A model generated the notes under the pieces. The model did not search any database and was not told the DNA's origin. It worked only from the letters and a program-made list of their open reading frames with translations. Made by a program: the position numbers and the translations under genes. A stretch of 64,000 nt of DNA from contig NC_002678.2 of assembly GCF_000009625.1 (NCBI RefSeq), positions 5,550,001-5,614,000 of the forward strand, read 5' to 3'. Source of the stretch: Mesorhizobium japonicum MAFF 303099. GTDB lineage: Bacteria; Pseudomonadota; Alphaproteobacteria; Rhizobiales; Rhizobiaceae. Below are positions 24,705-33,271 of this stretch, piece after piece; the stretch's first letter is position 1; each line of letters starts with the position of its first letter.

Positions 24705-26159
24705 CTACGAAGCGCTGAGCGCTCTGCGACGAACGCGGCGAGCGGTACGCGCCGTTCGCTCCGCCGTCACCGGAACCTTGGCCACATCGTTCTTGTGCAG
24801 CACTGTGTTCGTGGTGCCAAGGAGCCTCTCATAGGGCAGCAATTCCCTGATCCGGGCGTTGACCGATGCAATTTCGGCCCGCAGGTCTTCGCACTCCTGC
24901 CGGCGGATATCGAGTTGTATGTGATCGGACGCCTGCTGCAGCGAAAGCTGGGAGAAATTGGCGGTCATCTTCGAAAGGTTCTGCTTGTCGGTCTCGGCCT
25001 CCTTGGTGAGGGCCGCCAACCTTTCGTCCGCCACCTGCTTTTCCGCCACGGCGTCGCTCCATTGGAGCTTGAGCCTGGCGATCTCGGCCGAGGCCTCGCT
25101 GTTTGCGTTCGATGCGAGCTCCAGTCGCGAGTGGAGGTTCTGAATTTCGGAACGCAATCCTCGAATCTCTGCACGGCTGCGTTCGAGCTCGGCATCCTTG
25201 TCCGCCTCCATGATCCTGGCGGTTTCCATCACTTCCGACAGTTTCGCCTGGCTGGCCTCAAGCGCGGTGTGGAGCCGTGTCGCTTCCTTTTCGCTCTTGC
25301 CGAGCGCACCAAGCATTTCGGAATTTCGCGCGGCTTCGTTGGCATGGATCGTGGAGAAGGCGTCCAGCCTGTGCCGCGCCTCGTCCTCCCGTTTCAGCGC
25401 CTTTTCCAGGTCGATCGACAGGCTGACATTCTTTTCACGCAGCTGTTTGTTTTCGCGCGCGCGTCTGTCGGCCTCGACGGTCGCGGCGGCAAGCGTATTT
25501 GTGAGGTCGCCGAATTCCGCTTCGTTTTTTGCGTTGGTGTTCGCGGCTTCCACGAGTTCCAGCCTTGCCGCGGCCAATGCGCCACGAAGCGCCTCGGCGT
25601 CCTGAACCAGGCTTGCCTCGCGTTGCTGCAAGGCCTCCACCATGCTTTCACGCTCATATTGCCTTCGGGTCAGATCATTGAGCTTGTCCGACAGGCTCTT
25701 TTGCTCTGCGGTCAGGTTTAGATTGGCCAGCTCCAGTTCGTTGGCGCGGAGAATGTCGGTGTGAAGGATGTGAAAGAAATCAAAGGTCAGCTGATGCGTG
25801 CTTGCGATCTCGGACAGTTTCGCGTTGATCTCCTCGAAATGGAGCTTCGCATCGCGAAACAACCCGTCAAAGGAACTCAAGGCAGCCATGCGGCTCTGCG
25901 TATGAGAGGTCAGCCGTCGCACGGGTTCGGGAGTGCCGGCATCGTCGGTCCCCGCATCAGCCTCGGTTTGCGCGCTGTCGCCCTGTTCGCTGTTGCCGTC
26001 TGGCATCGGCGGTTCTTCCGCGACATCGTCCATCGCCAGCGCTGACAGGTCATCCAAACCAAGGCACTCGTCAACGGCATCGGCCAAGTCAGCTTCGAGA
26101 TCCTCGAATGACTTCTCCACATTGTTGTCGGCACGTCTGATCAGATCCCTGAACTTCAT
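24705..26159 (-). CDS. Long coiled-coil protein of unknown function
   Basis: 484 aa from the ATG at 26159 (MKFRDLIRRADNN), with AAGGGGGTG upstream. An acidic N-terminal region (about 20-80) rich in Asp, Glu, Ala and Pro is followed by about 370 residues of heptad-patterned coiled coil full of Glu, Lys, Leu, Ala and Asn. The C-terminus is strongly basic (TARTARRVRRRALSAS). There is no signal peptide or membrane helix, so a cytoplasmic structural or scaffold role is likely. It is convergent to the HlyD-like gene. Intermediate-filament-like or polar-scaffold proteins have similar composition, but I do not recognise a specific family. Confidence 0.6.
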   Translation of the reverse strand: MKFRDLIRRADNNVEKSFEDLEADLADAVDECLGLDDLSALAMDDVAEEPPMPDGNSEQGDSAQTEADAGTDDAGTPEPVRRLTSHTQSRMAALSSFDGLFRDAKLHFEEINAKLSEIASTHQLTFDFFHILHTDILRANELELANLNLTAEQKSLSDKLNDLTRRQYERESMVEALQQREASLVQDAEALRGALAAARLELVEAANTNAKNEAEFGDLTNTLAAATVEADRRARENKQLREKNVSLSIDLEKALKREDEARHRLDAFSTIHANEAARNSEMLGALGKSEKEATRLHTALEASQAKLSEVMETARIMEADKDAELERSRAEIRGLRSEIQNLHSRLELASNANSEASAEIARLKLQWSDAVAEKQVADERLAALTKEAETDKQNLSKMTANFSQLSLQQASDHIQLDIRRQECEDLRAEIASVNARIRELLPYERLLGTTNTVLHKNDVAKVPVTAERTARTARRVRRRALSAS

Positions 26160-26345
26160 GCCCTGCACCCCCTTCCGCATGCCTGGACCCATCAAGGCGC
26201 GGACTGAGCTTCTTTCTGTATCGAGAGATCAGTTCCGCGTCTTCGTGCAATCAAACGATGCCAGGTGCTGGCGATTCAGCGCTTTAATGGCAACGAGTCC
26301 TCGATTTTGGCGGTCGCCGATCACCTCCACCCACCATTGTGACCC

Positions 26346-26507
26346 ATGCCAGGATGGCTTTTGCGTCGGATGGTCCTTCTCGTGTTCATCTTGACGTCTT
26401 TTGTGGCGTGGATCCCAGCGCCGCTTGCTTGCCGGCACGCGAGGCAGTCAGGAGCGCTTTCGCGTGTAAGCCCCAGACAGATCAAGCGGCCCGACAGCCT
26501 CTTGTAG
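26346..26507 (+). CDS. Possible small exported or membrane protein
   Basis: 53 codons from ATG 26346 to TAG 26505-26507. The N-terminus looks like a signal peptide: MPGWLLRRMVLLVFILTSF, then VAWIPAPLA, followed by a basic tail ending in IKRPDSL. A second in-frame ATG lies at 26370. No ribosome site is visible before either start, so this may be chance. Confidence 0.22.
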   Translation: MPGWLLRRMVLLVFILTSFVAWIPAPLACRHARQSGALSRVSPRQIKRPDSLL

Positions 26508-26605
26508 GGGGGCATCAGGCGGCCGGGCCTAACCGGCTGTTGGGTGTGTTTTGGTTTGCCGGCTGTCTCAACATGCGCCTGGGCCGACGGAAGCGCATCA
26601 TTCGA

Positions 26606-26618
26606 ACGAACTGTTCGT
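26606..26618. promoter_or_regulatory. Operator-like palindrome ACGAAC-T-GTTCGT upstream of glmS
   Basis: A perfect 6+1+6 inverted repeat lies about 195 bp before the glmS start codon. It could be a regulator site for glmS or for the divergent coiled-coil gene. Confidence 0.35.
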
Positions 26619-26812
26619 CAGGCAGCTTCTCGCGGCCAACGACGCAAACTCAGCCACCCGGACCCCCATGGACCACTTCGCAAGCACGACGGTTTCTGGC
26701 CGCGATTAAGGCCCCAGGCTCCTTCAAATGAACGATCAGCCCGTTATCAAGGAGGGATATCGTGGCCTCTACGGTGACAAGGCCGGTATTCTGCAGGTCA
26801 GGGGGCAAAGCC

Positions 26813-28636
26813 ATGTGCGGCATCGTCGGAATCGTCGGCCACTCGCAGGTTACGTCGCTCATCCTCACCACGCTGAAGCGGCTCGAATATCGCGGTTATG
26901 ACTCGGCCGGCGTCGCCACCATCGAGCATGGCGAGCTCGCCCGCCGTCGCGCCGAAGGCAAGCTGATCAACCTCGAGCGCCGGCTCAAGGAGGAGCCGCT
27001 CGACGGCACGATCGGCATCGGCCACACACGCTGGGCCACCCATGGCGTGCCCAACGAGACCAACGCGCATCCGCATTTTTCCGACGGCGTCGCCATCGTC
27101 CACAACGGCATCATCGAGAACTTTGCCGAGCTGCGCGACGAGCTGGTCCGCGACGGCTATGCCTTCTCCTCGCAGACCGATACAGAGGTCGTGGCGCATC
27201 TGGTGGCGCGCGAGTTGGCCAAGGGGCTGAAGCCGGTCGAGGCCGCGCATCAGGCGCTGAAGCGGCTGGAAGGCGCCTTTGCGCTGGCCATCATGTTCAA
27301 GGGCGACGAGGACCTGATCGTCGGCGCCCGCAACGGCCCGCCACTGGCCGTCGGCCATGGCGATGGCGAGATGTTCTTGGGCTCGGACGCCATCGCGCTG
27401 GCGCCATTCACCAATTCGATCACCTATCTCGAGGACGGCGACTGGGCGGTGGTGCGCCGCGACAGCGTCGCCATCTTCGACATCGACGGCAAAAAGGTCG
27501 AGCGCAAGCGCCAGCAGTCGCTGTCGACCTCCTTCATGGTCGACAAGGGCAACCGCCGCCATTTCATGGAGAAGGAAATCCATGAACAGCCCGAGGTGAT
27601 CTCGCACACGCTGGCGCATTATGTCGATTTCGTCTCCGGCGTTTCGAAGCCGCTCGACCTGCCGTTCGACTTCGCCAAGATCGGCCGGCTGGCGATTTCG
27701 GCTTGCGGCACCGCCTATCTCGCCGGCCTGATCGGCAAATACTGGTTCGAGCGCTATGCGCGGCTGCCGGTCGACATCGATGTCGCCTCGGAGTTCCGCT
27801 ACCGCGAAATGCCGCTGTCGGCCAATGATGCCGCCTTCTTCATCTCGCAGTCGGGCGAGACCGCCGACACGCTGGCCTCGCTGCGTTATTGCCGCAAGGC
27901 CGGCATGAAGATCGGCGCCGTCGTCAATGTTCGGGAATCGACCATGGCGCGCGAATCCGACGTCGTGCTGCCGACGCTCGCCGGCCCCGAGATCGGCGTT
28001 GCCTCGACCAAGGCTTTCACTTGCCAGCTGTCGGTGCTGGCCTCGCTTGCGGTGCGCGCCGGCGTGGCGCGCGGGGTGATTTCGCAGGAGCAGGAAAAGA
28101 CCCTGGTGCGCGCGCTTTCGGAAGCGCCGCGCTATGCCAACCAGGTGCTCAAGCTCGAAGAGCAGATCGAGCGGATCGCGCGCGAACTGTCGCGCTACAA
28201 GGACGTGCTCTATCTCGGCCGCGACACCAATTTCCCGCTGGCCATGGAAGGCGCGCTGAAACTCAAGGAAATCTCCTATATCCACGCCGAGGGCTATGCG
28301 GCGGGCGAATTGAAGCATGGGCCGATCGCACTGATCGACGAGAACATGCCGGTCATCGTCATTGCGCCGCATGACCGCATTTTCGAGAAGACCGTGTCGA
28401 ACATGCAGGAAGTGGCGGCGCGTGGCGGCAAGATCATCCTGATCACCGACAGCAAAGGGGCGGCGCAGGTGAGCGTCAAGACGATGGAGACGATCATCCT
28501 GCCGGACGTGCCGGAAATCATCTCGCCGATCATCTATGCGCTGCCGATCCAGATGTTGGCCTATTTCGCCGCCGTGTTCATGGGCACCGATGTCGACCAG
28601 CCGCGCAATCTGGCGAAATCCGTGACGGTGGAGTGA
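26813..28636 (+). CDS. glmS: Glutamine-fructose-6-phosphate aminotransferase (isomerising)
   Basis: 607 aa from the ATG at 26813, which gives MCGIVGIVG and so the catalytic Cys2; an in-frame start at 26762 would block the N-terminal nucleophile. The glutaminase domain has HTRWATHG and HNGIIENF. Two SIS isomerase domains follow (ISACGTAYLAGL, SQSGETADTL, STKAFTCQL). The C-terminus DQPRNLAKSVTVE is the conserved GlmS tail. It converts fructose-6-phosphate and glutamine to glucosamine-6-phosphate, feeding UDP-GlcNAc for peptidoglycan, lipid A and the amino sugars of the neighbouring polysaccharide operon. It stands alone, not beside glmU. Confidence 0.97.
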   Translation: MCGIVGIVGHSQVTSLILTTLKRLEYRGYDSAGVATIEHGELARRRAEGKLINLERRLKEEPLDGTIGIGHTRWATHGVPNETNAHPHFSDGVAIVHNGIIENFAELRDELVRDGYAFSSQTDTEVVAHLVARELAKGLKPVEAAHQALKRLEGAFALAIMFKGDEDLIVGARNGPPLAVGHGDGEMFLGSDAIALAPFTNSITYLEDGDWAVVRRDSVAIFDIDGKKVERKRQQSLSTSFMVDKGNRRHFMEKEIHEQPEVISHTLAHYVDFVSGVSKPLDLPFDFAKIGRLAISACGTAYLAGLIGKYWFERYARLPVDIDVASEFRYREMPLSANDAAFFISQSGETADTLASLRYCRKAGMKIGAVVNVRESTMARESDVVLPTLAGPEIGVASTKAFTCQLSVLASLAVRAGVARGVISQEQEKTLVRALSEAPRYANQVLKLEEQIERIARELSRYKDVLYLGRDTNFPLAMEGALKLKEISYIHAEGYAAGELKHGPIALIDENMPVIVIAPHDRIFEKTVSNMQEVAARGGKIILITDSKGAAQVSVKTMETIILPDVPEIISPIIYALPIQMLAYFAAVFMGTDVDQPRNLAKSVTVE

Positions 28637-28737
28637 CGGTAAGGTCGACGGCCCTTCATCTCGTCGGAGAGACGATCGACAAGACCCGCGGTCACTATCA
28701 ATGCCTGCGGGATCGCTCGCGGCATCCCATCGGTTTT

Positions 28738-29799
28738 TTATGCCGCGGTCTGCATGGCCGCTCTCAGCAGCATGCCATAGAGGTCGCGCGGTTCGTCCGG
28801 ATCGGCCAGCAGATCGAGCTCCTCGTAGAGGCCCGTTGCCTGCAACTGGTCGCGCACATAGCGCAACGCCGAAAAGTCCTCGATGGCGAAGCCGACGGAA
28901 TCGAACAGCGTGATCTGCTTGGCGTCCCGGCGGCCGGGCACCTTGGCGGCGACCACTTGCCAGAGCTCTGTCACCGGATGGTTGGGATCCAACTGCTGGA
29001 TCTCGCCCTCGATGCGTGTCTGCGGCGGGAACTCGACGAAAATGTCGGAGCGCAGCAGGATGTCCCTGTGCAGTTCCGTCTTGCCGGGGCAATCGCCGCC
29101 GACGGCGTTGATGTGGACGCCGGCGCCGACCATGTTGTCGGTGAGGATGGTGGCGCATTGCTTGTCGGCGGTAACGGTCGTGATGATCCCGGCACCTTCG
29201 ACCGCTTCCTGTCCGGTTTCGCAGATGGTGATGTCAAATCCCATGCCAGCCAGGTTCTTGGCGCATTTCAGCGAGGCGGACCGGTCGATGTCGTAGAGCC
29301 TGAGCCGGTCGACGCCGGCCAGCGCCTTGAAGGCGATTGCCTGGAATTCCGACTGTGCGCCATTGCCGATGATGGCCATGGTGCGCGCGCCGCGCGGCGC
29401 CAGATATTTGGCCGCGACGGCGGATGTGGCGGCGGTGCGCAGCGCGGTGAGAATGGTCATTTCGGTGAGCAGCATCGGGTAGCCGCTGCCGACATCGGCA
29501 AGCACGCCGAAGGCGGTGACCGTCTGCAGACCCTGGCGCATGTTCTTGGGATGGCCGTTGACATATTTGAAGCCATAGAGCCGCCCATCGCTTGTCGGCA
29601 TCAGCTCGATGACGCCGTCATGGCTGTGCGAGGCAATGCGCGGCGTCTTGTCGAAAAGCTCCCAGCGCCGAAAATCTTCCTCGATGTAGCTGGCGAGCTC
29701 GGTCAGAAAGCGTTCGACGCCGATGGCAAGCACCAGCTTCATCATGCGGTCGACGCTGACGAAGGGGACGATGTTCAGCTTTGCCGTGGTCATGATCAA
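28738..29799 (-). CDS. ocd: Ornithine cyclodeaminase
   Basis: 353 aa; its ATG overlaps the arginase stop (ATGA), so the pair is translationally coupled. It belongs to the ornithine cyclodeaminase/mu-crystallin family, with the NAD-binding glycine motif AIIGNGAQSEFQAIAF and the N-terminal substrate region GRLYGFKYVNGHPKN. Asp in the segment VGGDCPGKTEL is the expected catalytic acid. It converts ornithine to proline and ammonia. With arginase it forms the arginine to proline catabolic route, presumably under the divergent Lrp-type regulator. Confidence 0.92.
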   Translation of the reverse strand: MIMTTAKLNIVPFVSVDRMMKLVLAIGVERFLTELASYIEEDFRRWELFDKTPRIASHSHDGVIELMPTSDGRLYGFKYVNGHPKNMRQGLQTVTAFGVLADVGSGYPMLLTEMTILTALRTAATSAVAAKYLAPRGARTMAIIGNGAQSEFQAIAFKALAGVDRLRLYDIDRSASLKCAKNLAGMGFDITICETGQEAVEGAGIITTVTADKQCATILTDNMVGAGVHINAVGGDCPGKTELHRDILLRSDIFVEFPPQTRIEGEIQQLDPNHPVTELWQVVAAKVPGRRDAKQITLFDSVGFAIEDFSALRYVRDQLQATGLYEELDLLADPDEPRDLYGMLLRAAMQTAA

Positions 29800-30728
29800 A
29801 AGCTCCCGGAATGGCTGCGGGTCGGGCGATCCATGATGCGGCGGCCCATCAGGCTCGCCGTCAGGTCGACCATGAGCGTCGCGGTCCGGCCACGCTCGTC
29901 CAGAAATGGATTCAACTCGACCAGGTCGAGACTGGAGACGAGTCCGCTGTCGGACAGCATCTCCATCACCAGATGCGCTTCGCGGAACGTCGCGCCGCCG
30001 GGAACCGTGGTGCCGACAGCCGGCGCAATCGACGGGTCGAGAAAGTCGACGTCGAGACTGACATGCAGCAGTCCGTCTTCATCAGACACGCGCGCCAGGA
30101 AGGCGCGCAGCAGCGGCGCGATACCATGTTCATCAATGGCGCGCATGTCGTGCACGGTTACGCCCGCCTGGTTGAGCGCGCTGCGCTCGGCCGGGTCGAC
30201 ACTGCGCAGGCCCATTGTGCAGATACGCTTGGGGTCGACCGCCGCCGGCAGATCGGGAAAATAGCCGCTGAAACCCGGCTGGCCGCTGGCATAGGCGAGC
30301 GGAACACCGTGCAGATTGCCGCTGGCGGTGGTGTCCAGCGTGTGGAAGTCCGGATGCGCATCGAGCCACAGCACGAACAGCGGGCGCCCGGCCTCGGCGG
30401 CGCGGCGGGCGAGGCCCGACACGGTTCCCGCCGAGATCGAATGGTCACCGCCAAGGAAAATCGGCATGGCATCCTCGCTCGCTGCGTAAGCTGCCGCTGC
30501 GATGGCGGATGTCCAGGCCGATATTTCGGGCAAGGCCTTCAGCGCCAGATTGCCGTGCACGACGCGCCTCGCCGGCATTGGCTGGACGGCGCCCATATCC
30601 TCGACAGTGTGGCCGAGGCCGGACAGCACTTCGGCAAGCCCTGCCGTCCTCAGCGCACTCGGCCCCATTTCGCAGCCCATTCTGCCGGCGCCGTCCTGCA
30701 CCGGTGCCCCGACGATTTTGCAACGCAT
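29796..30728 (-). CDS. Arginase
   Basis: 310 aa from the ATG at 30728 (MRCKIVGAPVQDG); a TTG 18 nt upstream is in frame but less likely. The manganese ligands are present in the three ureohydrolase motifs: GGDHSISAGT, WLDAHPDFHT and SLDVDFLDPSIAP. It hydrolyses arginine to ornithine and urea in the cytoplasm. It is the first gene of a two-gene operon with ornithine cyclodeaminase and is divergent from an Lrp/AsnC regulator. Together these give a classic rhizobial arginine catabolism module. Confidence 0.94.
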   Translation of the reverse strand: MRCKIVGAPVQDGAGRMGCEMGPSALRTAGLAEVLSGLGHTVEDMGAVQPMPARRVVHGNLALKALPEISAWTSAIAAAAYAASEDAMPIFLGGDHSISAGTVSGLARRAAEAGRPLFVLWLDAHPDFHTLDTTASGNLHGVPLAYASGQPGFSGYFPDLPAAVDPKRICTMGLRSVDPAERSALNQAGVTVHDMRAIDEHGIAPLLRAFLARVSDEDGLLHVSLDVDFLDPSIAPAVGTTVPGGATFREAHLVMEMLSDSGLVSSLDLVELNPFLDERGRTATLMVDLTASLMGRRIMDRPTRSHSGSF

Positions 30729-30800
30729 TGTCTTTCCCGCGGCCAAAGTTCGAATGGGGGAGAGGAGATCATGGCGAGCCGGCAGTATGAACAGACAGAA

Positions 30801-30829
30801 TTGGCAATCCGCGAAGCATCATCTATCAT
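30801..30829 (+). promoter_or_regulatory. Candidate sigma-70 promoter of the Lrp-type regulator
   Basis: TTGGCA at 30801-30806 and TATCAT at 30824-30829 are separated by exactly 17 bp, close to the TTGACA/TATAAT consensus. This supports translation starting at 30864. Confidence 0.5.
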
Positions 30830-30855
30830 AATGGCGGCTGAATTTATCAAAATGG
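30824..30855 (+). promoter_or_regulatory. Direct repeats TATCAWAATGG spaced 21 bp
   Basis: TATCATAATGG at 30824-30834 and TATCAAAATGG at 30845-30855 are 21 bp apart, two helical turns. They overlap the predicted -10 element and the region just after it. This fits an autoregulatory site for an Lrp/AsnC protein, which binds phased sites as a multimer. Confidence 0.45.
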
Positions 30856-30863
30856 TAATCCTC

Positions 30864-31304
30864 ATGGATGCTTTGGACGAACGGCTCGTGACCTTGCTGC
30901 GGCATGACGCCCGGCGCAGCGTGTCGGATCTCGCCGTCGATCTCGGCGTCTCGCGCGCCACGGTTCGGGCACGCATGGAGCGGCTGGAACGGTCGGGCGA
31001 CATCATCGGCTACACAGTGGTGCTGCGCGCCGACGCCGTCGATCAGCGCATCCGCGGCATCATGCTCATCGAGATCGAGGGCCATGCCGCCGACCGGGTG
31101 GTCCGGGCGCTGGGCGGCTTCCCGGAAGTCTCGACCATCCATACCACCAACGGTCGCTGGGATCTGGTAGTCGAACTCGGGACGGCCTCGCTGACCGATT
31201 TCGATGCCGTGCTGCGGCGCATCCGATTGATTGCCGGCATAACGGGCAGCGAAACGAGCCTGCTGCTGGCCACGCCGCGCACGACGCGAGCACGACTGAC
31301 GTAA
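30864..31304 (+). CDS. Lrp/AsnC-family transcriptional regulator
   Basis: 146 aa from the ATG at 30864 (MDALDERLVTLL), which gives the usual family length. An ATG at 30771 has a better ribosome site (GAGAGGAG) but would add 31 unusual residues and place coding sequence over a good promoter. The helix-turn-helix is SVSDLAVDLGVSRATVRARM. The RAM domain contains IRGIMLIEIEGHAADRVVRAL and TTNGRWDLVVEL as separate strands. It is divergent from the arginase/ornithine cyclodeaminase operon and probably activates it in response to arginine or ornithine, as related regulators do. Confidence 0.88.
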   Translation: MDALDERLVTLLRHDARRSVSDLAVDLGVSRATVRARMERLERSGDIIGYTVVLRADAVDQRIRGIMLIEIEGHAADRVVRALGGFPEVSTIHTTNGRWDLVVELGTASLTDFDAVLRRIRLIAGITGSETSLLLATPRTTRARLT

Positions 31305-31445
31305 GCACCGTTCAATGAAGTTCTGGCGGCCGAGGGCGAGCCCCTGAGCGCGCGTCAGGCCTATGGTGCAAGATCGTAGCCGTTGCGATACACAGTCCCA
31401 TTCTTCGCATGTGCTGATCGTATCCGTTGCGATCGACGGCGAGCG

Positions 31446-32120
31446 TCAGCCGAGAAGCTCGGCGGCGACTTCGAGTGTGTTTCGCAACGACGTCTCGAGA
31501 TGGTTCTCCATCGCCTGCGCGGCGCCCTCGGCATCGTGGCGCTTCAGTGCGTCGAGAATGGCCTCGTGCTGCTCGATCGTCTGTTCGCCATAGCCGGGCT
31601 TGGGAATGGCGAGATAGCGGCCGCGGTCCATCTGCGCCTTGGAGATGTCGACGGCCCGCCAGATCATCGGCAGGCCACAGATCTCGGCGATGGTGCGGTG
31701 GAAGACGTCGTCGAGCTGGATCGCGGTGGCATACCGGCCGCGCGAGATGGCGAGCTTGTGCGCCGCCATGTTGTCCTCCAGCAGTTCGGCGGATGCCGGG
31801 GTCAGCTTGGCGGCGGCGCGCCTGGCGCTTTCCATCTCGAGCGCCCGGCGGATGACATAGGCTTCTTCCAGGTCGGCGCGGCTGATCGGCGCGACATAGG
31901 TGCCGGTCTGTGCCAGGATCTTCACCAGGCCTTCGTCGCTGATGCGCTTGACTGCTTCCCGCACCGGGGTGCGCGAAACCCCAAGGGCTTCGGCGATCGC
32001 CACCTCGTTGATGACTTCCCCCGGCTTCAACTGGCCAACGACAATCAGATTACGGATCTTGTGATAGATTTGATCGCGGAGCGGCAGCGCCCGATTGAGC
32101 GTCGAAGGATCCAGGTCCAT
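31446..32120 (-). CDS. GntR-family (FadR/FCD subfamily) transcriptional regulator
   Basis: 224 aa from the ATG at 32120; an upstream in-frame TTG at 32156 is unlikely. The winged helix is INEVAIAEALGVSRTPVREAVKR. The C-terminal FCD domain has DDVFHRTIAEICGLP and QHEAILDALKRHDAEGA, including the Asp and His residues that bind metal in this group. The effector is probably an organic acid. It stands between the arginine module and the LysR/SBF pair with no clear target. It is a different protein from the GntR regulator at 36006. Confidence 0.88.
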   Translation of the reverse strand: MDLDPSTLNRALPLRDQIYHKIRNLIVVGQLKPGEVINEVAIAEALGVSRTPVREAVKRISDEGLVKILAQTGTYVAPISRADLEEAYVIRRALEMESARRAAAKLTPASAELLEDNMAAHKLAISRGRYATAIQLDDVFHRTIAEICGLPMIWRAVDISKAQMDRGRYLAIPKPGYGEQTIEQHEAILDALKRHDAEGAAQAMENHLETSLRNTLEVAAELLG

Positions 32121-32374
32121 GGCAAATCCAAATCTTCGTTCGCCTGAGATGGTCAAAGTATATTAGAATGTCAAATTCAATGCACCAGGGACAAGGGCCC
32201 AGGGTCTCCCAGCAGCTAACTGCGATGCCGTCGGAATCCAGCTTGTAGAGCTGTATTAGTGCAACAGCGCCCCCGGCCTGCCAGGGAAGAACCTGGCCAG
32301 ACATTGCGCCTTCGACATGAGAGGCATCAGCAAGACGTGTCCGGGCGTGAGGGCTCCGTCAAACGTCAAATGAG

Positions 32375-33223
32375 TCAGCGCAGACCTCTCACCTTGGTCA
32401 GAATATCTTCCGACAACGCCGAGACGAGGGCCCTGTCGGCGCTCTTGCTCGGGATAAGGACAAATTCCACATCCTCCAACGGCGGCAGGCGCCCTGATGA
32501 GATCTCTTTCAAACCCGGGGGCGACATGCTTTGCGGTTGCACCAGAACCCCCATGCCGGCGCGGGCGGCGGCCGTCAGCCCGCTCAGGCTCCCGCATGTG
32601 CAGACAATGCGCCACGGCATGCGATGCCGTTCGAGCACTTCCAGCGCAATGCTGCGGGTGACGCTCGGCGCGGGGAAGGCAATCAGCGGCAAGGCCGCGA
32701 GCGACAGGACGTGTTCCGGATCGCGGGCGAGCCAGACAAGCGGCTCGCGATAGACGAGCCGGCCACGGCTGTCGCCCAGCCGGCGCTTTGCCAGAACGAG
32801 ATCGAGCTCGCCATTGTCCTGCATCTGGTAGAGCACGCCGCTCAACGCGACGGTCAGTTCAAGATCAACGGATGGGTGAGACCGGACGAAATCCTCCAGC
32901 ACCAGCGGCAGCCGGCTCGTCACCAGGTCCTCGGATACGCCGAGCCTCAAGGTACCCCGCAGCCGCTGTGCGGTGAACAGCGCCTGCACCTGTCCCTCTA
33001 TCGACAACAGGGTCCGGGCATGGCCGAGCAGGGCTTCGCCGTCTGGCGTCAGCACCACCTTGTGCGTATCGCGGGCCAGCAACTGCCTGCCAAGCGCGGC
33101 CTCCAGCTTGCCGATGTGCTGGCTGACAGTGGATTGCCCGAGTCCCAGCCTTTCGGCCGCGAAGGTAAAGCTTCCCATCTGCTGGACGGTCACGAAGCTG
33201 CGAAGTTGGACGAGATCGAGCAT
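32375..33223 (-). CDS. LysR-family transcriptional regulator
   Basis: 282 aa. The N-terminal helix-turn-helix is standard (LDLVQLRSFVTVQQMGSFT, then AERLGLGQSTVSQHIGKLE), followed by a periplasmic-binding-like effector domain. It is divergent from the SBF-family transporter gene, separated by 48 bp that include the palindrome ATAAC-T-GTTAT. That layout is typical of a LysR regulator controlling its neighbour. The effector is unknown. Confidence 0.92.
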   Translation of the reverse strand: MLDLVQLRSFVTVQQMGSFTFAAERLGLGQSTVSQHIGKLEAALGRQLLARDTHKVVLTPDGEALLGHARTLLSIEGQVQALFTAQRLRGTLRLGVSEDLVTSRLPLVLEDFVRSHPSVDLELTVALSGVLYQMQDNGELDLVLAKRRLGDSRGRLVYREPLVWLARDPEHVLSLAALPLIAFPAPSVTRSIALEVLERHRMPWRIVCTCGSLSGLTAAARAGMGVLVQPQSMSPPGLKEISSGRLPPLEDVEFVLIPSKSADRALVSALSEDILTKVRGLR

Positions 33224-33240
33224 TGATATCCCAAATCACG

Positions 33241-33251
33241 ATAACTGTTAT
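33241..33251. promoter_or_regulatory. Candidate LysR operator ATAAC-T-GTTAT
   Basis: A perfect 5+1+5 inverted repeat lies 18 bp from the LysR start and 21 bp from the transporter start, in an A/T-rich 48-bp divergent region. Confidence 0.45.
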
Positions 33252-33271
33252 TTATTGTATCTTGTTTCGCA

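Larger units (their letters stand above)
26160..26812. other. 653-bp intergenic region upstream of glmS
   Basis: It separates the divergent coiled-coil and glmS genes. It contains a possible 53-codon frame with a signal-like N-terminus (26346-26507) and the palindrome at 26606-26618. I do not see a glmS ribozyme core, which is in any case not expected in alphaproteobacteria. Confidence 0.5.

Noticed and set aside
26160-26812. glmS ribozyme/riboswitch
   Set aside because: No recognisable core is seen and this riboswitch class is essentially a Gram-positive feature.
26798-29158. 786-codon minus-strand open frame across glmS
   Set aside because: It is the antisense shadow of glmS, with His/Arg/Asp-rich low-complexity sequence and no recognisable domain.
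28633-30264. 543-codon plus-strand frame opposite the arginine catabolic genes
   Set aside because: It runs antisense to ornithine cyclodeaminase and arginase and shows no domain.
29811-30770. Long upstream extension of the Lrp-type regulator frame
   Set aside because: It is antisense to the arginase gene. The regulator begins at 30864 or at most 30771.
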